NCBI RefSeq assembly: GCF_030063135.1
Contig: NZ_JASISO010000001.1
Location: 287,561 to 351,560 of the forward strand
DNA from: Streptomyces sp. G-G2
GTDB lineage: Bacteria; Actinomycetota; Actinomycetes; Streptomycetales; Streptomycetaceae
Reading direction: 5' to 3'
DNA: 64,000 nucleotides
Shown: piece by piece, positions 20,764-29,385 of the stretch
Numbering within the stretch: the stretch's first letter is position 1
Layout: every line of letters starts with the position of its first letter
Made by a program: the position numbers and the translations under genes
Notes under the pieces: generated by a model
Told to the model about the DNA's origin: nothing
The model's input: the letters and a program-made list of their open reading frames with translations, nothing else
Databases searched by the model: none

Positions 20764-20871
20764 TTGGCAGCAAGCGCCCGCTGGTGCATACGGCACCGGC
20801 TCGTCGCCGTACTGCTCTGGCCAAGAAGACGGCACCGCAGGAATCCGAAGGGATCCGCATGTTCTCGATAG
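20764..20871 (+). pseudogene. Possible remnant of an MMPL-family transporter N terminus
   Basis: A TTG at 20764 with GGGAG 9 bp upstream opens a frame encoding LAASARWCIRHRLVAVLLW before running into unrelated Arg-rich sequence and a stop at 20871. That start resembles the N terminus and first membrane segment of actinobacterial MMPL/RND transporters (positively charged, WC.RHR then hydrophobic). No downstream transporter sequence exists in any frame. It overlaps the start of the GNAT gene. Chance resemblance is possible. Confidence 0.3.
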
Positions 20872-21413
20872 ACCTGGCCGACGACGCCCAGCTGTTCCCC
20901 CTGGAACCCCGGCACGCCGAGGAGTTCTTCGCCCACATCGACCGCGGCCGGGAGTTCATCGGCGAGCACATCGGCTTCGCCGACGCCGCCGCCGACCTGG
21001 AGTCGGCGCGCACCCTGCTGAACACCTATGCCCAGCGGACGGCCGTCGACGGCGGCAGGCTCTACGGCATCCGGGTCGACGGCGTCCTCGTCGGCGGCGT
21101 CCTCTACCGGATCTTCGAAGCGGACACGGGCAATTGTGAGATCGGCTGCTGGCTGGAGCCCGCCGCCGCCGGACGCGGTCTGGTCACCACGGCCTGCCGG
21201 ATCCTGATCGACCACGCCTTCCACGACCGCGGCATGCACCGGGTGGAATGGCGCGCCTCCGCGCTCAACACCAAGAGCCTCGCCGTCGCCGAACGCCTGG
21301 GCCTGACCCGCGAAGGCGTCCTGCGCGAGAACTACCGGCACCGGGGCGCCCTGCGGAGCACCGAGATCTGGGCCGTCCTGGTCCACGAATGGCCCGCCGC
21401 GCCCACCGTCTGA
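20859..21413 (+). CDS. GNAT family N-acetyltransferase (RimJ/RimL-like)
   Basis: A 184-residue acetyltransferase of the RimJ/RimL ribosomal-protein type. The segments are LEPRHAEEFFAHIDRGREF, the CoA-binding CEIGCWLEPAAAGRGLVTTA, WRASALNTKSLAVAERLGL, and the closing RENYRHRGALRSTEIWAVL. Acceptors in the family are protein N termini or small amines; nothing here decides between them. The ATG at 20859 follows GAAGGGATCC, which can serve as ribosome binding site, and begins the conserved first strand. Confidence 0.86.
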   Translation: MFSIDLADDAQLFPLEPRHAEEFFAHIDRGREFIGEHIGFADAAADLESARTLLNTYAQRTAVDGGRLYGIRVDGVLVGGVLYRIFEADTGNCEIGCWLEPAAAGRGLVTTACRILIDHAFHDRGMHRVEWRASALNTKSLAVAERLGLTREGVLRENYRHRGALRSTEIWAVLVHEWPAAPTV

Positions 21414-21570
21414 GCCCTCCCCCGCGGGTGCGGCCGGGGACCGCGGCGGGTCCGGCCCGCCCGCCCCGGCCGACCGCGGTCCCCGGCCCGCCCGGAGCCG
21501 CGGCAGATCACGGCCGAGGCGCCGCGCGGCTCTCAGGAACCTCTCAGATAGGCCGCCTACCGTGCCCCGC

Positions 21571-22155
21571 ATGGACACCACGAAGACCTCCGCCAAGAAC
21601 GCGCCCGAGCCGGGCGCCACCGACCCCGCAGACGCCACCGCCCCGGCCCCGGCCGCAGACGACGCGGTCACCGACATCGCGGACCTGGTGGGCGAGCCGG
21701 AGGGCGAGGACGGGGAGGACTCCGGGGACCTGCTGGACCAGGAGACCGAGGAGCGGCCCACCGGTGTCCTCGCCGCCGCCGCCGCCATCGCGGGCGCCGG
21801 TCTCTCCCTGATCGCGCTCAGCGGCACCTGGGTCTCCCGGGTGATCTCCGAGCGCCAGGGCCTGATCGGCCAGATCGACTCCGTCAACGCCACCTCGACG
21901 GAACAGAAGATCAACGCGCTGTACAGCGACGGCTGGCACATGACCGCCCTCGTCAACGGCGTCTTCTCCACGATCGCCCTCCTCATCGGCATGTTCGTGC
22001 TGGTCGGCCCCGCCTTCGGCGCCCCCGGCCGGGTCAACCCGAACTGGGTCAAGGCCGTCTCCTGGGCCGCCGTCGCCCTCGGCCTCGTCGGCGTGCTGAT
22101 CTTCGGCCTGATGTACTTCGACGTCCTCTTCCCGCTGCCCAAGGCCGCCGCCTAA
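21571..22155 (+). CDS. Small integral membrane protein of unknown function
   Basis: A 194-residue protein. Residues 1-70 are acidic and low in complexity (GEPEGEDGEDSGDLLDQETEE), then three hydrophobic segments follow at about 73-93, 130-150 and 164-185. A loop of ~35 residues (RVISERQGLIGQIDSVNATS) between the first and second would face outside. No family is recognised. A GTG at 21562 is in frame, and no convincing ribosome binding site precedes either start, so the N terminus is uncertain. Confidence 0.7.
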   Translation: MDTTKTSAKNAPEPGATDPADATAPAPAADDAVTDIADLVGEPEGEDGEDSGDLLDQETEERPTGVLAAAAAIAGAGLSLIALSGTWVSRVISERQGLIGQIDSVNATSTEQKINALYSDGWHMTALVNGVFSTIALLIGMFVLVGPAFGAPGRVNPNWVKAVSWAAVALGLVGVLIFGLMYFDVLFPLPKAAA

Positions 22156-22322
22156 GCGTCCGGCTGCCCCGCCTTAGGGCGGACCGCAGGACTCCGGGCC
22201 CCGCCTAAGGCCCTCGGGGCCGCCGAGATGCGGCATGCGCCCGATGTCCCCGTACCCCCTGGGACGAGATTCTTGGAACACACCGAACAAGGTGTCCGAG
22301 AAACGAAACCAGGGAGTACGAG

Positions 22323-22496
22323 ATGTTCGTATACGAGATCAACAACACCCACCGCGAAGACCTCCTCCGCGAGGCCGCCGAGTACCGCCGGTCGCTGCAG
22401 GGCGCGGACCGCGCCACCCGCCGCGGCTTCTCCCTGCGCAAGACATCGGAGGGGACGGTGAGAGGGAACCGGAGCCGCTTCACCCCGGCCGCGTGA
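22323..22496 (+). CDS. Small conserved-looking 57-residue protein upstream of the LuxR-family regulator
   Basis: A short gene starting at ATG 22323 behind a good ribosome binding site (GGGAG, 6 bp gap). The 57-residue product begins MFVYEINNTHREDLLREAAEYRR and ends in basic RGNRSRFTPAA. The composition (amphipathic helix, then Arg-rich) and codon use are consistent with a real gene; I recall similar small proteins upstream of regulators in Streptomyces but cannot verify it. An imperfect inverted repeat (GGAACAC...GTGTCC, 22275-22296) lies just upstream. Confidence 0.65.
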   Translation: MFVYEINNTHREDLLREAAEYRRSLQGADRATRRGFSLRKTSEGTVRGNRSRFTPAA

Positions 22497-22576
22497 CCCG
22501 CGCCGTTCAGCACGTGGTCTGACACGTGATGAGAAGCGCACCGATTTCCAGTGCCGGTGTCCAGGACCGCTGTGCG

Positions 22577-25500
22577 ATGCTCGGCGGCGTGGAAACCAGA
22601 TCTGTCAGCCCGGTGTTCGTCGGCCGCGCCGATGAACTGGCCGTACTCGTCGACGCGCTGAACCGCGCCGACGGGCAGGAACCCCAGGCACTCCTCATCG
22701 CGGGAGAGGCCGGAGTCGGCAAGACCCGCCTCACCGAGGAGTTCCTCTGCGCGGCGGACCGGCGGGGCGCCGTCGTGGCCGTCGGAGGCTGTGTGGAGAT
22801 AGGGGCGGAGGGCCTTCCCTTCGCCCCCTTTTCCGCTGCCCTGCGCAGCCTGCGCCGCCAGCTCCCCGACGAGCTGATCGCCGCGGCCGCGGGCCAGGAG
22901 GACGAACTCGCCCGGATCCTGCCCGAACTCGGCGAGACCCCCCGGGGACCCCACGACGAGGAGAGCACCGCCCGGCTGTTCGAGCTCACGGTCCGCCTGC
23001 TGGAGCGGCTCGCCGCCGACCGCACCATCGTGCTCGTCCTGGAAGACCTGCACTGGTCGGACACCTCCACCCGGCACCTGCTGTCCTACCTCTTCCGCAG
23101 CCTCGCCGCCGGGCGCCTCGTGGTCGTCGCCACCTACCGCGCCGACGACGTGCACCGACGCCACCCGCTGCGCCCCTTCCTCGCCGAACTCGACCGCCTG
23201 CGCACCGTCCAGCGGATCGAACTCGCCCGCTTCAACCGCGCGGAAGTAAGCCGACAGCTCGCCGGGATCCTGGCCTCCCGACCCGAGGAAACCCTCGTCA
23301 GCTCCGTCTTCGACCGCTCCGACGGCAACGCCTTCTTCGTCGAGGAGCTCGTCGCCTCCCACGCGAGCGGCTGCCGCACCGGACTCACCGAGTCGCTGCG
23401 CGACCTGCTGCTCGTCCGCGTCGAGGTACTGCCCGAGGCCGCCCAGCGGGTGGTGCGCATCGTCGCGGAGGGCGGCTCCACCGTCGAGTACGACCTGCTC
23501 CTCGCCGTCACCCGGCTCACCGAGGACGAACTGCTCGAAGCACTGCGCGCGGCCGTCAGCGCCAACATCCTCCTCGCCACCCCCGACGGCGACGGCTACC
23601 GCTTCCGGCACTCCCTGGTCCGCGAGGCCGTCAGCGACGACCTGCTGCCCGGCGAGCGCTCCCGGGTCAACCGCCGCTACGCGCAGGCCATGGAGGCCGA
23701 CGACAGCCTCGTCCGCGCCGGGGAGCGGACCATCCGGATCGCCAGCTACTGGTTCTACGCCAACGACGCGGCCAAAGCCCTCCCGGCGGTCCTCGCGGCC
23801 TCCGTCGCCGCCCGCCACCGGCACGCCTACTCCGAGCAGCTCAGCCTGCTCGACCGGGCCATCGACCTGTGGGAGAGCGCCCCGGAGGAAGTGCGCCAGG
23901 CGCTGCGCCCGGCGGACTACACCGAGGTGTACCCGCCGTGCGGCTGCGATCCCGAAACCACCCCGCTGCGCCGCCTCGACCTGCTGGCCGAGGCCACCGT
24001 CGCGGCCCGCTTCGGCGGTGAACGCGAACGAGCCCTGAAGATGACCAAAATGGCGCTGCGGATGCTGGAGGACGAGGAGGACCCGCTGCGCGCCGCCTGG
24101 TTCTGGACGGAACGCTCCAAGCTGATCTCCAGCCTGGGCCGCGGCGACGGCTGGACCGAACTCAGCACCGCCCAGGAACTCGTCCAGGGGCTGCCCCCGT
24201 CCCACGTGCACGCCGAAGTGCTCTCCCGGGCGGCGGGCTGGGGCATGCTGCACAACCCCGGCCTCGACAACATGGCCGCCGCCGAACGCGCCGTCGAATA
24301 CGCGCGGATGGTCGGCGCCCAGGAAGTCGAGCTGCACGCGCGGATCACCCTGGGCTCCCTGCTCACCGACGCGGGAGACGTGGAGGGCGGCCTCGCCCTC
24401 ATGTACGAGGTCAAGGACCGGGCCACCGAACTCGGCCTGGTCATGCTCGCCGGTCGTGCGCATATCAACCTCACCTCTCAACTGGAGAACATGGGCCGCT
24501 CACAGGACGCGGTGGAGCTGGCGGAGGAGGGACTCCAACTCGTCGGCGCCTCCCGCCTCCTGGACTCCGAAGCCTGGGTCTGCGGCAACATGGCGGAGAG
24601 CCTGTACAGCCTGGGCCGCTGGGAGGAGGCCGCCGCCGCGGCCAAGCGGACCCTGCGCGTCAGCCAGAGCGCCGCTCCCCGCGGCTCCGCCTCGGCACGC
24701 CTGTCCTACCTCGCCCTGGCCCGCGGCGAACTGACCGAGGCCGCCCACCAGCTCGCCGCCGCCCACGACCACTTCGGCACCCACGACACCCAGCCCCAGC
24801 ACCGCATCCCGCTGTACCGCCTGGCGGTCGGCGTGGCCGCGGGGGAGGGCCGGATAGCCGACGTCCGCACGGAGGTCTCCGAGGCGACGGCCCACGGCTT
24901 CCCGCTCGGCCACCACCGCTACGCCTGGCCGCTGCTGCTCGCCGCGGCCTCCGCCGAAGCCGACGCCCGCGGCCTCCCGGCCGCCGCCGAGGGCCACGCC
25001 GCCGCCGTGGCGGCCCTGCGCACGGCGGCGCTCGCCCTGGCCGCCCCGGTGCCGGTGTGGGCCGCCCACGCCGACTTCGTCCGCGCCGAACTGCTGCGCG
25101 CCGAGGACGCCGACACCCCGGCCGGCTGGACCGCGCTGGAGGCCGCGATCCGGCCGCTGGACCGCCCGTACCTGCTGGCCCGGGCCCGCCACCGGCTCGC
25201 CGAGTCCCTGCTGGCCACGGGCGGCGACCGGGAACGCGCCGCCACCCTGGTCCGCGCGGCCCACACGACCGCCGAGCGCCTGGGCTCACGCCGACTCCGC
25301 GAGGACCTGGCCCTGCTCGCCCGGCGCGGCCGCCTCCAGCTCACCGCCCCCGACGAGGCCGCCGCCCCGGCTCCCGCCGGGCCGGACGCGGACCCGGCGG
25401 AGAGCCTGGGCCTGACCAGCCGCGAACGCGACGTACTGCGCCTGGTCGCGGCGGGCCGCACCAACCGTCAGATAGCCGAGGAACTCTTCATCTCCCCGAA

Positions 25501-25612
25501 GACGGCCAGCGTCCACGTCTCGAACATCCTGGCCAAGCTCGGCGTCGCGGGCCGCGGCGAGGCCGCCGCCCTCGCCCACCGGCTCCGCCTTTTCACCACG
25601 CTCCCCTCCTGA
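22577..25612 (+). CDS. Large ATP-binding LuxR-family (LAL) transcriptional regulator
   Basis: About 1011 residues. The N-terminal AAA/STAND ATPase has Walker A GEAGVGKTR and Walker B IVLVLEDLHWSD. A long helical, TPR-like middle follows (residues ~430-900). The C-terminal LuxR HTH is LTSRERDVLRLVAAGRTNRQ followed by ISPKTASVHVSNILAKL. These proteins typically activate sugar, antibiotic or stress genes after sensing a ligand. In-frame starts exist at 22526 (GTG), 22529, 22577 (ATG) and 22589 (GTG); 22577 was chosen for the AGGA 10 bp upstream and because the conserved VSPVFVGRADEL begins soon after. No obvious target operon is adjacent. Confidence 0.88.
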   Translation: MLGGVETRSVSPVFVGRADELAVLVDALNRADGQEPQALLIAGEAGVGKTRLTEEFLCAADRRGAVVAVGGCVEIGAEGLPFAPFSAALRSLRRQLPDELIAAAAGQEDELARILPELGETPRGPHDEESTARLFELTVRLLERLAADRTIVLVLEDLHWSDTSTRHLLSYLFRSLAAGRLVVVATYRADDVHRRHPLRPFLAELDRLRTVQRIELARFNRAEVSRQLAGILASRPEETLVSSVFDRSDGNAFFVEELVASHASGCRTGLTESLRDLLLVRVEVLPEAAQRVVRIVAEGGSTVEYDLLLAVTRLTEDELLEALRAAVSANILLATPDGDGYRFRHSLVREAVSDDLLPGERSRVNRRYAQAMEADDSLVRAGERTIRIASYWFYANDAAKALPAVLAASVAARHRHAYSEQLSLLDRAIDLWESAPEEVRQALRPADYTEVYPPCGCDPETTPLRRLDLLAEATVAARFGGERERALKMTKMALRMLEDEEDPLRAAWFWTERSKLISSLGRGDGWTELSTAQELVQGLPPSHVHAEVLSRAAGWGMLHNPGLDNMAAAERAVEYARMVGAQEVELHARITLGSLLTDAGDVEGGLALMYEVKDRATELGLVMLAGRAHINLTSQLENMGRSQDAVELAEEGLQLVGASRLLDSEAWVCGNMAESLYSLGRWEEAAAAAKRTLRVSQSAAPRGSASARLSYLALARGELTEAAHQLAAAHDHFGTHDTQPQHRIPLYRLAVGVAAGEGRIADVRTEVSEATAHGFPLGHHRYAWPLLLAAASAEADARGLPAAAEGHAAAVAALRTAALALAAPVPVWAAHADFVRAELLRAEDADTPAGWTALEAAIRPLDRPYLLARARHRLAESLLATGGDRERAATLVRAAHTTAERLGSRRLREDLALLARRGRLQLTAPDEAAAPAPAGPDADPAESLGLTSRERDVLRLVAAGRTNRQIAEELFISPKTASVHVSNILAKLGVAGRGEAAALAHRLRLFTTLPS

Positions 25613-25710
25613 CCCCTCCTGACCCCTGACCCGTGACCTCCCCCTCTCCACGGAGCGTCCGCCCCGCCGCCCGCCGTCCCGCCCGACAGTGGCGGACCGG
25701 CGGGACCGGG

Positions 25711-26979
25711 TCACCGGACGGTCAGGCGCAGGACCCGGTCGTCCCCGGCCTCCGGCGTCCCCCGTCCGTCCGTCTCGCTCGTGACCAGCAGCAGCTTGTC
25801 CCCGCCCAGCGCGATCACCGTCCGCAGCCGCCCGTACGTCCCCTGCAGGAAGGCCTCCGGCTCCGCCAGGGGTTTCGCACCGTCCAGCGGGATCCGCCAG
25901 AGCCTGGCCCCCTTCAGCCCGGCCATCCAGATCGACCCCTGGGCGAAGGCGATCCCGCTCGGTGAGGCGTCGTCGGTCTTCCACTGGGCCACCGGATCGA
26001 TGAACCCGGGCTTGCCCGCCCTGCCCTCGGCCTCCGGCCAGCCGTAGTTCCCGCCGGGCTGGATCAGATTCAGCTCGTCCCAGGTGTCCTGGCCGAACTC
26101 CGAGGCCCACAGCCGGTTCTCCTTGTCCCAGGCGAGCCCCTGCACATTGCGGTGGCCGGAGGAGTAGACGACGGAATCCGCCTCGGGATTGCCGTGCACC
26201 GGCTGCCCGTCCGGGGTCATCCGCAGGATCTTGCCGCCGAGGGACTTCTTGTCCTGCGCGAGGCCGGTCTCCCCGGTCTCGCCCGTCCCCGCGTAGAGCA
26301 TCTTGTCCGGGCCGAAGGCGATCCGGCCGCCGTTGTGCACGTGACCCTTCGGGATGCCCCGGAACACCGTGTCCGGGGCTCCCAGTTGCTGACCGGACTG
26401 TCTCTGCTCGTCATACCTGAGCCGGGCGATCCGGTTGTCGGACTCCGTCGTGAAGTACACGTAGACCAGCCGGTCCGAGGCGTAGGAGGGGGACAGGGCC
26501 AGACCGAGCAGCCCGCCCTCGCCGCCCGGAGCCACCCCGGAGACCTTGCCGATCTCCGTCAGCTCGCCCGTCGTCGCCTTGACCCGGGTGATGGTCCCCT
26601 TGTCCCGTGAGGCGACCAGCAGGTCCCCGTCCGGCAGCACGGCCACGCCCCACGGAGACTGGAGCCCCTTGGCCACCTCGCCGGACACCGTCACCGCCCC
26701 CTTCGCGGGGGGCAGCGAGGCCGACGCCCCGGGGGCGGGCGACCCTCCCCCCGCCTGGCTCGCCGACCCCTGCCCCGGTGGCGCGGAACCCGCCGACGGC
26801 CCTGATCCGGGCCCGCCCGCCGGGCCGCACCCCGCCATCAGGACCGCCCCGCACCCCGCCAGCGCCACGGCCGCCCACACACCCCGCCCGGCCCCTGCCC
26901 GCCCGGCCCCCGCACGTACGGCCCCCGCCCGGACCGTTCCTGCCCGGACCGCTTCTGCCCGCACCGCTCCTGCGCCCAT
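25711..26979 (-). CDS. PQQ-dependent sugar dehydrogenase-like lipoprotein (GSDH family)
   Basis: A 422-residue exported protein. The N terminus has an Arg/Ala/Gly repeat stretch, a hydrophobic segment and the lipobox LMAGC, so lipidation at Cys is expected. The mature part is a six-bladed propeller of the glucose/sorbosone dehydrogenase family: SPWGVAVLPDGDLLVA, VHNGGRIAFGPDKMLY, GHRNVQGLAWD, then GGNYGWPEAEG. It would oxidise sugars outside the membrane using PQQ, if that cofactor is available; no pqq genes are in the window. The ATG at 26979 has the ribosome binding site GGAAGGGAG, so it is preferred over the upstream GTG at 26997. Confidence 0.86.
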   Translation of the reverse strand: MGAGAVRAEAVRAGTVRAGAVRAGAGRAGAGRGVWAAVALAGCGAVLMAGCGPAGGPGSGPSAGSAPPGQGSASQAGGGSPAPGASASLPPAKGAVTVSGEVAKGLQSPWGVAVLPDGDLLVASRDKGTITRVKATTGELTEIGKVSGVAPGGEGGLLGLALSPSYASDRLVYVYFTTESDNRIARLRYDEQRQSGQQLGAPDTVFRGIPKGHVHNGGRIAFGPDKMLYAGTGETGETGLAQDKKSLGGKILRMTPDGQPVHGNPEADSVVYSSGHRNVQGLAWDKENRLWASEFGQDTWDELNLIQPGGNYGWPEAEGRAGKPGFIDPVAQWKTDDASPSGIAFAQGSIWMAGLKGARLWRIPLDGAKPLAEPEAFLQGTYGRLRTVIALGGDKLLLVTSETDGRGTPEAGDDRVLRLTVR

Positions 26980-27145
26980 CGTCCCGCTCCCTTCCACCGA
27001 TACCGCGGACCCTGCCGACCCAGCCGGTCCTGTCGATCCTGCCCTTCACAGGTCTCAACAGCCCCGGCCGTTCGCGAAGTTCCGCCCCCTCGTACACCCG
27101 ATCGAGTGGGGATGAACGGACCCCGGACGGGGAAGGGGGCCGGTT

Positions 27146-28176
27146 TCAGTCCCAGGCACCCACCGCCACCGGCAGCCCCGCGACCTCCGCCAGGTCCCGA
27201 GCCGTCAGCCGCACCTCCGCCGCCCCCGCGTTCTCCGCCGCCCAGCACGCCCGCTCGGCCCCCGGCACCGGCACCACCTGCGGCCCCTGCGCCAGCACCC
27301 ACGCCAGCGCCACCTGGGCCACCGTCGCCGGGTCCCCGCCCGGCCCCTCGTGCCGCCGCGCTATCCGCCGCAGCCCCGCCAGCAGCACCTGGTTCGCCGC
27401 CATCGCGTCCGCCGTGAACCGCGGGTGCCGGGCCCGCGCGTCCGCCTCCTCGAACCCCTGCCCCGGCGTCAGCGTCCCGGTCAGGAACCCGCTGCCCACC
27501 GGCATCGCGGCCAGCAGCCCCACCCCCCGGGTCCGGCACCACGGCAGCAGCTGCCAGGCCGCCTGCGGCGACCACATGGACAGCTCCGCCTGCACCGCGC
27601 TCACCGGGAACACCTGCTGGGCCCGCTCCAGGTGCCGCAGGGTCACCGTGTACTCCCGGTCCCCGCCCCGCCCCGCCCCGCCCCGGGACCCGCGCCCGCG
27701 CCGAGCGCGCAGTACCCCAGGGCGCGCACCTTCCCCGCGCCCACCAGCTCCGCCATCGCCCCCCAGGTCTCCTCCACCGGAACGTCCGGGTCCACCCGGT
27801 GCAGCTGGTAGAGGTCTATGACATCGGTCCGCAGCCGCCGCAACGAGGCGTCGCAGGCCCGTCGCACGTACCCCGGCCGCCCGTCGGCCACCACGTGCTG
27901 GTCACCCGTCCGCAGCCCGACCTTCGCCGACACGAAAGCATCGGCCCGGCGCTCCCTGAGCACCCGCCCCACCAGCAGCTCGTTGGTGTAGGGCCCGTAG
28001 ATGTCCGCCGTGTCCAGGAGGTTCGCGCCCAGATCGAGCGCCGTGTGCATCGTCCGCAGGGATTCGGCGCTCTGGCGCCCCGAGGCGGCGTACCCCCAGC
28101 TCATCGGCATGCACCCGAGCCCGATGGCGCCCACCGTCAATGCCGACGCCCCGATCGACCTGCGCTCCACTCCCAC
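27146..28176 (-). pseudogene. Aldo/keto reductase, frameshifted at a CCCCG tract
   Basis: Two overlapping minus-strand frames together make one AKR. The first (from GTG 28176, ribosome binding site GGGAGGGGG) has [21 protein letters not shown] and the catalytic set D, Y ([14 protein letters not shown]), K (FVSAKVG) and H (LYQLHRVDP), then drifts into [14 protein letters not shown] and stops at 27643. The second frame continues with LRHLERAQQVFPVSAVQAEL and ends at 27146. The break is in five CCCCG units at 27661-27685; removing one unit restores a single frame. It could be a recent mutation, a sequencing error or a phase-variable tract. As it stands the product is truncated. Confidence 0.82.
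27661..27685 (+). repeat. Pentanucleotide tract (CCCCG)5 at the AKR frameshift
   Basis: Five perfect tandem CCCCG units. A unit of five is not a multiple of three, so each slip changes the frame of the gene that crosses it. Loss of one unit (or gain of two) joins the two halves of the aldo/keto reductase. Confidence 0.9.
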
Positions 28177-28243
28177 GTCCCCCTCCCGCTCCGGCACTCA
28201 AACTAACGGCTCGCTCCGGATCCCTTCGCATAGCCTCGCGATC

Positions 28244-29191
28244 ATGACTTCAACGAACCCGGACGTCTGGCTGCCCTTCCCCGCCGAAGAGATCGAGGGG
28301 CTGCCCGCCTCCCTGCGCTACCGGCACTGGGACGGCGAGGAGGAGTTCCCGGCGGATCCCGCCGACTGCGTCTTCTACGTCACCCCCTACATGAAGTCCC
28401 CGGCCGTCACCCTGCGCCCGCTCGCGCACATGCCGCGGCTGCGCGCCGTACAGACCCTGACCGCGGGCATCGACCACGTCCTCGGCGGCCTCGCCGACCT
28501 GCCGCCCGGCGTCAGCCTCTGCAACGCGCGGGGCGTCCACGAGACCAGCACCGCCGAACTCGCGCTCACCCTCACCCTCGCCTCCCTGCGCGGGATCCCC
28601 GGCATGGTCCGCGGCCAGGACCGGGAGGAATGGCGCTTCGGGTTCTACGACGCCCTCGCCGACAAGTCCGTGCTCATCGTCGGCTACGGGTCCATCGGCG
28701 CCGCCATCGAGGACCGGCTCGCGGCCTTCGAGTGCGGCCCCGTCACCCGCGTCGCCCGCTCGGCTCGCACCACCGCGCGCGGCCCCGTGCACGCGCTCGC
28801 CGATCTCCCCGGGCTGCTGCCCCGGGCCGACGTGGTGATCCTTTCCACCCCGCTCACCGAGGACACCCGGGGCCTGGCCGGAGCGGAGTTCCTCGCGCGG
28901 ATGAAGGACGGCGCCCTGCTGGTCAACGTCGCCCGCGGGCCGGTCGTCGACACCAAGTCCCTGCTCGCGGAGGTGGAGTCGGGGCGGCTGCGCGCCGCGC
29001 TCGACGTCACCGATCCCGAACCGCTGCCCCAGGGGCATCCGCTCTGGCATGCTCCGAATGTCCTGATCACCCCCCATGTCGGGGGCAGCAGCTCGGCGTT
29101 CGAGCCGCGGGCCAAGCGACTTCTGGCCCGCCAGCTCACCGCCTACGCCGCTGGAGAGCCCCTCGCCAATACGGTGTTGGTCACGGACTGA
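28244..29191 (+). CDS. D-isomer-specific 2-hydroxyacid dehydrogenase
   Basis: A 315-residue NAD(P)-dependent dehydrogenase. The Rossmann motif is LIVGYGSIGAAIEDRL. The catalytic series Arg (VNVARGPVVDT), Glu (DVTDPEPLPQGHP) and His (LITPHVGGSS) is complete, and AGIDHVLGGL and HETSTAELALTLTLASLRG match the family. It probably interconverts a 2-keto acid and a D-2-hydroxy acid; the substrate is unknown. The ATG at 28244 starts the conserved region, although the frame is open further upstream. It is divergent from the broken aldo/keto reductase. Confidence 0.88.
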   Translation: MTSTNPDVWLPFPAEEIEGLPASLRYRHWDGEEEFPADPADCVFYVTPYMKSPAVTLRPLAHMPRLRAVQTLTAGIDHVLGGLADLPPGVSLCNARGVHETSTAELALTLTLASLRGIPGMVRGQDREEWRFGFYDALADKSVLIVGYGSIGAAIEDRLAAFECGPVTRVARSARTTARGPVHALADLPGLLPRADVVILSTPLTEDTRGLAGAEFLARMKDGALLVNVARGPVVDTKSLLAEVESGRLRAALDVTDPEPLPQGHPLWHAPNVLITPHVGGSSSAFEPRAKRLLARQLTAYAAGEPLANTVLVTD

Positions 29192-29385
29192 ACGCGGCGC
29201 GCGCACCGTCCGTAGCCACTCGACCGCACCCCGTGGCGACAACTCCCGCATGGTGACGGAGAGTAGAGAAACTATGTCCCTGAGTGACCAAAGTGGTGTA
29301 TCGTCCGGACCAAGGGGCTGCGCCGAAAACATCCGGCGCTGGGAGTGATCGGACACTTTGGGGGGCGACGGGCGATGTACGGCCA

